NCBI GenBank assembly: GCA_027578815.1
Contig: JANBTH010000628.1
Coordinates: forward strand, 1 to 13,495
Length of the DNA stretch: 13,495 bases
DNA from: Coemansia sp. RSA 1804
Taxonomy: Eukaryota; Kickxellomycota; Kickxellomycetes; Kickxellales; Kickxellaceae
Direction: 5' to 3'
Shown here one piece after another: positions 1-6,900 of this stretch; within the stretch, counting starts at the first letter, position 1; each line of letters starts with the position of its first letter. A model generated the notes under the pieces. It was not told the DNA's origin. It made no database searches and worked only from the letters and a program-made list of their open reading frames with translations. The translations under genes were made by a program, and so were the position numbers.

Positions 1-2457
1 GCCAAGATCTACATTGACAGCAACTACGACCCGGAGCGTTTCCTTATGACAAACAAGCTGTACGATCCGCGTGCGATCGGTGCGTACAGCGAGAAACGCG
101 ACCCGAATCTCGCTTACATTGCGTACTCGCAGGGCCAGTGTGACGACGAGCTTTTGCGTCTGACAAGCGAGAACGGCATGTTCAAGCCGCAGGCGCGCTA
201 CCTGATCAAGCGGCGCGATCTCGGGCTCTGGTCCAAGGCCTTGGTTGGCGACGACCAGCACCCGCTCAACCAGAGCCACCGTCGCCAGCTCATCGACCAG
301 ATCGTCTCATACAGTCTTCCCGAGGCCGACGACCCTGAAGAGGTATCTGTGTGCGTCAAGGCATTCATGGGTGCCAATCTCCCCAGCGAGCTGATTGAGC
401 TTCTTGAGCGCATCATCCTCGAGCCCACGCCATTCAGCAACAACAACAACTTACAGAACCTGCTTATTCTCACGGCAGTTAAGGTTGATCCGTCGCGCGT
501 GGCCGACTACATTGAGCGTCTAGGGAACTTTGATGCGCCTGACATTGCGGAGATTTGCCTGAACAACGGACTACATGAGGAGGCATTCAACATTTACAAG
601 CGGTTCGAGGTCAACACCAGCGCCATCGGCGTGCTTATCGATCACGTTGGATCGCTTGACCGCGCCTACGAGTACGCCGAGCGCTGCGACCAGCCCGAAG
701 TGTGGAGCTGTCTTGGCAAGGCCCAGCTGAACGGTCTGCGTATCAAGGAGGCCATCGACTCGTATATTCGTGCGGACGATCCGTCAAACTATGCGGAGGT
801 CATTGAGGTAGCAACCCACGCGGGCAAGTTTGACGACCTTGTGCGGTTCTTGACGATGGCTCGCAAGAAGGTTCGTGAGCCGATGATTGAGACGGAGCTC
901 CTGTTTGCGTACGCCAAGACCGAGCGCCTGTCGGATATGGAGGACCTTCTGCGTGGACCTAATATTGCTCAGGTGCAAAAGGTGGGCGACCGGTGCTACG
1001 ATGAAGGGTTGTTTGAGGCAGCAAGGCTGCTCTTCCAGAGCGTTTCGAACTGGGCACGTCTTGCGTCGACGCTTGTCCGCTTGGGCGACTACCAGTCTGC
1101 CGTGGACTGCGGACGCAAGGCAAACTCAACCGTGGTGTGGAAGGACGTCAACTCTGCGTGCATCGCCGAGAAGGAGTTCCGTCTTGCTCAGATCTGCGGT
1201 CTGCATCTCATCGTCCACGCGGAGGAGCTGGAGCCGCTGATCCGTCTGTACGAGTCCGGCGGACACATTGATGAGCTGTGTGCGCTTATCGAGAACGGAC
1301 TCAGTCTTGAGCGCGCGCACATGGGCATGTTTACGGAGCTTGCAATCCTTTACTGCAAGTACCGTCCGGAGCAGATCATGGACCATCTGAAACTGTACTG
1401 GTCGCGCGTGAACATCCCCAAGGTTATCCGTGCCTGCGAGAATGCGCATCTGTGGCCGGAGCTGGTGTTCCTGTATGTCCATTATGATGAGTTTGACAAT
1501 GCGGCGCAGACGATTATCAGTCACTCGGCGGATGCGTGGGAGCATGCAAGCTTCAAGGACATCATTGTCAAGGTGTCGAATGTCGAGCTGTACTACAAGG
1601 CGCTGCGGTTCTATCTGAAGGAGCAGCCGCTGCTGCTGAACGATCTGCTGAATGCAATGATGCCCCGCATCGACCACACGCGCGTGGTCAGCATGTTCCT
1701 CAAGTCAGACAACATCCCGCTGGTCAGCAAGTATCTGGTTGCGGCCCAGGCGTCCAACAACAAGGCCGTCAACGAGGCGTACAACGACCTGCTGATTGAG
1801 GAGGAAGACTACGTTGGGCTGCGCAACTCGATCGACAACCACGACAACTTTGACGCCATCGGCCTTGCACAGCGTCTCGAAAAGCACGAGCTGCTGGAGT
1901 TCCGCCGCATCGCTGCGCATCTGTACAACCAGGCCAAGCGCTGGCGCCAGTCGCTGGCGCTGTCGAAGAAGGACAAGCTGTACAAGGACGCAATGACCAC
2001 GGCGCGTGTGTCGGAGAGCACGGAGATAGCTGAGGACCTGCTGCGCTACTTTGTCGAGTCCGGCAACCCGTCGTGCTTCTCGGCGTGTCTGTTTACCTGC
2101 TACGACCTGGTTCGCTCGGACGTGGTGATGGAGCTTGCGTGGAGACACGGATTGACCAACGAGGCCATGCCGTACTTTATCAACCTTGTGCGCGAGTACC
2201 AGACCAAGGTCGATACGCTGACGACGGAGCTCAGTGATCTGAAGTCCAAGGTCGAGAGAAGCGCTGGTGGCGCCCCGGGCATGCCTGCCCCCAGTGTTGG
2301 TCAGAACCAGCTCCTTGGTCCCGCTGGGTTTGGCGGCCGTCTGATGATTGCCCATTCGGGTTCCCCTGCGCCGGCTGCTCCTGGCGCGTTCATGCCGGGC
2401 CAGCAGGGTGGAATGGCGCCTCCTAATGGCAACCCTCCGCCCTTTGGCTTCCAGTGA
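1..2457 (+). CDS. CHC1: Clathrin heavy chain, C-terminal half (5' end outside window)
   Basis: Clathrin heavy chain forms the three-legged triskelion that coats vesicles at the plasma membrane, trans-Golgi and endosomes. The frame is open from base 1 (KIYIDSNYDPERF) with no start needed, so 818 residues, about half of a roughly 1,670-residue family member, are visible. The missing part would carry the N-terminal beta-propeller and the distal leg. Residues about 1-610 are helical CHCR leg repeats. About 622-665 (LEKHELLEFRRIAAHLY, then KKDKLYKDAM) match the proximal-leg light-chain-binding region. About 688-735 (CFSACLFTCYDLVRSDVV, AWRHGL, AMPYFINLVREY) match the trimerisation hub. The last 70 residues are a flexible Gly/Pro/Ala/Gln-rich tail ending in FGFQ. 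There are no internal introns. A run of four Asn codons lies near 439-450. The identification is very secure; only the 5' end is missing. Confidence 0.98.
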   Translation, partial: AKIYIDSNYDPERFLMTNKLYDPRAIGAYSEKRDPNLAYIAYSQGQCDDELLRLTSENGMFKPQARYLIKRRDLGLWSKALVGDDQHPLNQSHRRQLIDQIVSYSLPEADDPEEVSVCVKAFMGANLPSELIELLERIILEPTPFSNNNNLQNLLILTAVKVDPSRVADYIERLGNFDAPDIAEICLNNGLHEEAFNIYKRFEVNTSAIGVLIDHVGSLDRAYEYAERCDQPEVWSCLGKAQLNGLRIKEAIDSYIRADDPSNYAEVIEVATHAGKFDDLVRFLTMARKKVREPMIETELLFAYAKTERLSDMEDLLRGPNIAQVQKVGDRCYDEGLFEAARLLFQSVSNWARLASTLVRLGDYQSAVDCGRKANSTVVWKDVNSACIAEKEFRLAQICGLHLIVHAEELEPLIRLYESGGHIDELCALIENGLSLERAHMGMFTELAILYCKYRPEQIMDHLKLYWSRVNIPKVIRACENAHLWPELVFLYVHYDEFDNAAQTIISHSADAWEHASFKDIIVKVSNVELYYKALRFYLKEQPLLLNDLLNAMMPRIDHTRVVSMFLKSDNIPLVSKYLVAAQASNNKAVNEAYNDLLIEEEDYVGLRNSIDNHDNFDAIGLAQRLEKHELLEFRRIAAHLYNQAKRWRQSLALSKKDKLYKDAMTTARVSESTEIAEDLLRYFVESGNPSCFSACLFTCYDLVRSDVVMELAWRHGLTNEAMPYFINLVREYQTKVDTLTTELSDLKSKVERSAGGAPGMPAPSVGQNQLLGPAGFGGRLMIAHSGSPAPAAPGAFMPGQQGGMAPPNGNPPPFGFQ

Positions 2458-2662
2458 GCTCAACTATAATCTCTCTTATTTTCTTATTTCTTTCTCTTTC
2501 TGGATCACCTATTTTTCTATAATCTCTACTGCCAGCGAAACAATATAAAGCAAAAAAGGTTCCAAACAACCCAAGTGATGTGATATTGTAATAACAGGAC
2601 TTCTGGGAAGCATCTCGAAGTGTTGTTAGAATTTTAGGCTATCAAAAAATCCTAAATGTTTG

Positions 2663-2668
2663 TTTATT
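2663..2668 (-). terminator. AATAAA polyadenylation signal candidate for the minus-strand gene
   Basis: The minus strand reads AATAAA 45 nt beyond the TAG stop at 2713-2715. This is a normal position for the hexamer that directs 3' cleavage of the transcript. It is a short motif in A+T-rich DNA, so position is the main support. Confidence 0.5.
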
Positions 2669-2673
2669 TCCAT

Positions 2674-2679
2674 AATAAA
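2674..2679 (+). terminator. AATAAA polyadenylation signal candidate for the clathrin transcript
   Basis: An exact AATAAA lies 216 nt after the clathrin stop. If used, the clathrin mRNA would end close to the 2713 stop codon of the opposing gene. An earlier AATATA at 2542-2547 is an alternative signal. Confidence 0.35.
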
Positions 2680-2712
2680 ATTTAAGTTGCTGCGACTAGC
2701 CCCGATCTGTTG

Positions 2713-3385
2713 CTATTCCCTCTTCTTGCCCCTGGGCCTGCGTCTGCCGCCTCTGGAGCCGGAACCAGAACCAGAACCGTGCATAAGCGCCTGCATACGT
2801 TGCTGGAGGTCTCTGTGGGCTTCAGCCCTGGCAATGGAAGCCTCAATATCGACCAGTGGTGGTCTGGCAGGCGGCAAATAGGTAGGCAGGACACTGCGGG
2901 TGTTTGCGCGTCGGGTGATAGGCGGGATATCAAGGGAGGTAGTGAGGTTGGATACGCGCGCATCATCGATTTGGCCAGAGTATCGAGTGTGATCTGCATG
3001 ATCGCGTCGAGAGCGGCGGCCACGTCTTCCACGCGGACCGTCTGACCACCATCGCCGGAGGAGATCTTCATTGTGGCCATGGTGGTGTGGAGGACCCGGA
3101 GGATGTCTCCCATCATGGTGTAATTTCTGTGATGCAGCTTTTCAATCTCTACCGCGTGGAATGGTAGCTGGTTCATGGAGTGTGTTAATGGCCTCGGCTC
3201 GTACCTGTACCCGGTGAATCCTGTGTAGGGGGTATCATGAACGCTTGCCGGTCGGCGGGGGATGCGGCCGCACAGTCGGCAATCTGGGTGAATCCGTAGG
3301 TTGTGCGGATGGTGGCTTCAGAGGGGTCGTGAGCAGTGATACCGTTGAGCTGGCGGATCAGGGCAACATCCGTCGGCCTGAGCTT
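2713..3385 (-). CDS. Hypothetical protein, at least three exons, first exon unresolved
   Basis: I do not recognise this protein. Three open segments join in phase across two GT-AG introns: exon A 3385-3205 (starting KLRPTDVALIRQLNGIT, a phase-0 acceptor after CCCAG), exon B 3148-2956 (EIEKLHHRNYTMMGDILRVL ... VEDVAAALDAIM), and exon C 2893-2713 (VLPTYLPPARPPLVDIEA ... RDLQQRMQALMHG, then a GS repeat and a basic RGGRRRPRGKKRE tail ending at TAG). This gives about 184 residues plus an unseen N-terminus. Exons A and B look like amphipathic helices. The Gly/Arg/Lys tail suggests a nuclear or RNA-linked protein, but that is inference. No in-frame ATG precedes exon A, so an upstream exon is expected, perhaps ending at CCAAG before GTAATT (3433). 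The gene is convergent with clathrin and divergent from URB1. Read without splicing, exon B runs out of frame into an implausible tail, which argues for the intron at 2894-2955. Confidence 0.55.
2761..2778 (-). repeat. Hexanucleotide repeat encoding a Gly-Ser run
   Basis: Three tandem copies of a six-base unit (GGAACC, AGAACC, AGAACC on the plus strand) lie in the last exon of the minus-strand gene. On the coding strand they give alternating Gly-Ser residues just before the basic tail, a probable flexible linker. Such repeats often vary in length between strains. Confidence 0.75.
2894..2955 (-). other. Predicted 62-nt intron in the unknown minus-strand gene
   Basis: The minus strand reads GTATCC at 2955 and ends CCCGCAG at 2894. 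It is a phase-2 intron: GC from exon B plus T from exon C make an Ala codon. Removal moves the frame from one that runs into an implausible Ser/Cys-rich tail to the one that encodes VLPTYLPPARPP. The same downstream frame is also open through the intron itself, so an alternative junction further upstream cannot be excluded. Confidence 0.5.
3149..3204 (-). other. Predicted 56-nt intron in the unknown minus-strand gene
   Basis: The donor ACAG/GTACGA is at 3204 and the acceptor GCGGTAG/AG at 3149. It is a phase-1 intron (G plus AG make Glu). A CATTAAC branch-like word lies inside. A CAG closer to that branch word (near 3168) is a better-spaced acceptor, but it does not keep any open frame, so the TAG acceptor is preferred. 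Confidence 0.5.
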
Positions 3386-3572
3386 CTGGGAACATGGGAA
3401 TGAATGATGCAGGTGGGAGAAATAATTACCTTGGTACACAGACAAATAATGCGCTAATATTGGATGGACAGGCGTGAAGAAAGCAAGGAAATAATATCAA
3501 CGGTAATATTTTGGCATGAAAGAAAAAAAAACAAACACCGCGTCTATGCAATATACGCGTAACGAGCTGGGG

Positions 3573-3578
3573 TTTATA
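3573..3578 (-). promoter_or_regulatory. TATA-box candidate for the minus-strand gene
   Basis: The minus strand reads GGGTATAAACCC, an exact TATAAA inside a GGGT/ACCC inverted repeat. It lies about 190 nt upstream of the first recognisable coding segment, leaving room for a short 5' leader and first exon. Its position argues against the ATG codons around 3620-3635 as the true start. Confidence 0.35.
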
Positions 3579-3733
3579 CCCGATCTCAGCGATGCATTGT
3601 TCAGATGACGGAATACTCATTGAACAAAGATCCACAGATCATTATATTCTCTAGGTGATTACTACCTTTTGGTGATCTGCAAAACCTCTTCTGCTGATCG
3701 ATCAAGCACAACTACGAGAAAAAAAGTAGTAGA

Positions 3734-3743
3734 CTAAAAATAG
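3734..3743. promoter_or_regulatory. CTAAAAATAG, MADS-box (Rlm1/MEF2-type) site candidate
   Basis: This is an exact match to CTA(A/T)4TAG, the core bound by MEF2-type MADS-box factors such as yeast Rlm1. It lies 206 bp upstream of the URB1 start codon. The motif is short and no factor can be shown from this window. Confidence 0.25.
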
Positions 3744-3948
3744 GAAGGCTTTTGATCTGACCTAGTGGTGTCTCTCTTTTGTTGTCCCAATTTAAATATT
3801 GCTTTTGTTTCCTTATTTCAAAGTGCTCATTCATTGCTCTCCAGCGCAGGAATAGACTGCTTCTGATAGTAAACACATACATACGCGCGGAGATATAGAC
3901 AGGTGGATAGAGCGTAGAAAAGGCAAACGCGGTGTCGAACAGCAAGCC

Positions 3949-6900
3949 ATGGCCAAGGAAAAGGGCAAGGACAAGGACAATAAGCATCGGGAGAAGAAGC
4001 GAAGGCTCTCGAATGCCGCCAGCTCCGATGAAATGGCAGTCGAAAATGAGGAGATAAAGGATCAGGCAAAGGGCCAGCCAGCACGCGTGGAGGACAGCCA
4101 CGAAAACGATATACAGGTTTCGTTTAAGACAGCGGAGGATGTAGCTGGAGCCGTGAACACAGCTAATGTTGATCTGCTGATTCAAGGTAAGTAAGACTAT
4201 ACAGGATGGATGGATGAATAATGGCGCTGATGCAAGCAAGGAAATACACCTCGACAACTAAACAACGTTCTTGTGGTCTTGGGGAAGGAGAAAAGTAAAT
4301 GGCGGGTTGGTTAGGTTTTACGCATCTGCGCGAGCACCTCAGAATCTGCAACCGTCCAGATAGTGCAGGTACGCCGGTGCAGGCTCGTGTTCTGCAGGAA
4401 TCGTGTCGCCGGGTGATCTACGAGTGGGTAGCGATGGACAACGGGGACTTTGGAGCAGTGTCGGCTGCATGGCAGCTGGCGTACAACCAGAACATTGTGA
4501 GGCTGGAAGCACTCATTCCCAGTACAGTTGCCGGGCTTCTGACTGCACTTGACACGCCAGAGGCGTTACGTTTCGGAAACAAGCTGATCCAACAGGTGCT
4601 AAGCGAGCACATTCGAGCTGTTACTCGTGCATTCGGCACGCCGCGCTCATCCACATGCGCATCTGTTCTGCAGCTTCTGTACCAGGTTGTTGTTTTCTCG
4701 CACGGAGAATACGCTGACCAGATGTGGCACGCGTTTAATTGGACCACGAGTTCGCTGGACTTGCTGCCCAGTATCAGATCCAACGTCATGGGATTCAACA
4801 TTCGCAGACTATGGACCCGCTATGTTCTCTCGTTCTTCACGGCCGATCGATGCAAGACCTTTGTTGAGGTTCTCAGGACACGCAAAATATTCAGCAGCCT
4901 GTTCAACGGCGTCGAGAGAGATTCGTACCAGGAGCTCCATGCGCTTCTCAGCTCCGTTTACCTCAATGTTGTCCTTAACGAGGAGGTGCCGCGTGCCGAC
5001 AAAGTGCGGGTCTTTGGCGTCCATCTGATGGGCAGGCTTGCAAAGCTTGCAGACAACGCTGTCAGTGTTGATCCCCGGCAAGTTGGGATTCCTAACCCCC
5101 AGATGTTTGTGCCTAGAGAGCTTTCTGACACAGGGGCAAATACAGTTGTTGAAAAGGACAGCATTTCTGGGCTGATAATACGTTTCTTCAAGGGAATGAT
5201 GACGTTCCCTGGTTATGGAATCTGCTTCCACCAGTACGGGTTGTATCCGGCGCCTCGTAGATGGAACAAGGATCTCGTTTTGTCTACTCCTGGGGCTGCG
5301 TTGGCTACAGAAGCGGAGACAACCGAGGATAAGGACGAAAACGACAATGACAATGACAATGACGGTGGGATGGTTGCCGAAAAGGACCATGATTTTAACG
5401 ACACTCACGACGTGGCTGTAATCTCCAAGAACACCTCGCTGTCAGGAATGAGGGATCTGTGCAACAGCCAAATACTGCGCATCCTTGTCGGCTGCATCAA
5501 CCCTGCATCCACGAAGCGAATGGGCGACCTAGCAATTGAGATCCTGCGTGCCAGTCCCGAGCTCATTGCTCCATTCTGGCGTAACTACAGCTGCTCCTTT
5601 GAGCCGCGGCTCTCGCTTCGGTATCTTGGCAATACGGCGTTTGCAATGAAGGTGATGGGTCTTCCACTGCCATTGCCTGCAGATGCTCACGATTCCTTGA
5701 GATACGCAGAACCACCACGTCTGAATGCTCTGATCGAGCATGTTTTGCCATTTCCGCTACTGCGTACATGTCTTGGTCGCGGTCTTCAGATGCGGAGCTC
5801 GCCCTTGGTGCGCTACCGCAACCTGCTGCTGATCGATCTTGCGCTGCGTAAACTTTCTGAGGTTAGAGAGTGGATCCAAGCAGAGGCCAGATCATCCGGT
5901 TCTCAGAGCGCAGAGATGAGTGCTTGGACCAAGCTGGATCGGCGTCTGTTGACTGTGGTTAAACAGCGGATTCCCGAATGGAAGGTTGTCATGACGATCC
6001 ACAACGAGATCAGCGCTGCAGCAGATAGCACATCTATTTCAGACAATTCTGAGCAGAAGAGCGAGGAAGCTCTTCGTGAGCTCAAATGCCAACATGCGCT
6101 GCTGGACAATGTGCTGATGAAGGTGATCCATGGATACCAAATGCACTTTAGCGACCTTGTCATGGAAGCAAACTTTGAGTTTGGAAAGCTGATTTCGGAT
6201 ATTCGACTCTCAGATGTGCTACAATCCAACGAAACTACCGATGGTACCGGTGTGTCACAGCAACACGATCCTATCAAGGCTCACACACTGCTATATCTGC
6301 TTCACGCGCTTTCCACCACTCCAGCATCTAGCATCAAGTGGATGGCAAGAGTTAAGGCCCAGACTACAGATGATTCTGGTCTGACTACCTCTCAGCACAC
6401 AAATATCGGGGGTATTATCATGATCTATCTGTTTGCTGTCCAGCCAGACCTTCGCCTGGCAGCTCGCAAGGTCTGCTTATGTGCATTGCGCTCCACTGGA
6501 CTGTTTGACCACGACACTGGCAATATATCGTTTGCGCTTGAGACCGCACTTAGCGAAGCATCATGTTGGCTAGATGCGCTTGCGGCAATTGCTTCACCTC
6601 ATGCAAACAGAAACAAGCCCTTGACTGCCATTGCGGAGGACAGGGTCAAAAGGGGCCATGCTCTAGTTGCCTTTCTGGAAGAAGCTTTGGGACACGCATC
6701 TAGACTTCCGTACAAGTACGCAGATCGTGTGTATCTGTCAGCTGTGCACAGCAACGACACTTCTAGTCAAATCGATAACCAGCTGCCATTTAGCCCTCTC
6801 CTGTCGGCGGTAACTGAGGCCGCGGTGCTTAAAGTTGCCTCTGGCAACGGTGCTCTTGCCACTCGACTCCAGGGTCAATCACCGTTGCAGATCTTTGCCG

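Larger units (their letters stand above)
2458..2712. other. Tail-to-tail intergenic region between clathrin and the unknown gene
   Basis: This A+T-rich, T-tract-containing stretch of 255 bp has no credible coding potential. It should hold the 3' untranslated regions and polyadenylation sites of both convergent genes. Hexamers AATAAA occur on both strands within 17 bp of each other (minus 2663-2668, plus 2674-2679), and an AATATA variant lies on the plus strand at 2542-2547. Nothing else is recognisable. Confidence 0.7.
3386..3948. promoter_or_regulatory. Divergent upstream region between the unknown gene and URB1
   Basis: This 563-bp stretch should hold the unresolved first exon of the minus-strand gene and the promoters of both genes. 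On the minus strand there is a TATAAA at 3573-3578, followed (in the direction of that gene) by a T9 tract at 3523-3531. Nearer URB1 lie a perfect palindrome TGATCGATCA (3695-3704) and an exact MADS-box-type word CTAAAAATAG (3734-3743). The open frames here are T-run-rich and do not look like protein. Confidence 0.5.

Noticed and set aside
1705..2463. 252-codon open frame antisense to clathrin, plus other long antisense frames (1126-1677, 4809-5408, 8529-9074, 9647-10081)
   Set aside because: They are mirror images of strongly conserved coding sequence, Arg/His/Leu/Ser-rich, with no family resemblance and no promoter of their own.
3426..3635. Minus-strand 69-codon frame as exon 1 of the unknown gene
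   Set aside because: It includes a Phe run from a T9 tract and starts upstream of the TATAAA. It looks like translated promoter or leader, though it cannot be fully excluded.
3712..4257. 181-codon minus-strand frame rich in Leu, Ile and Phe that looks like a membrane protein
   Set aside because: It is the complement of the Lys/Glu-rich URB1 first exon and its leader and intron. Reverse complements of Lys/Glu codons give Phe/Leu, so the hydrophobicity is an artefact.
4299..4314. ATG at 4299 as the URB1 start
   Set aside because: It falls within a well-supported GTAAGT...TTAG intron whose removal joins an upstream exon in phase.
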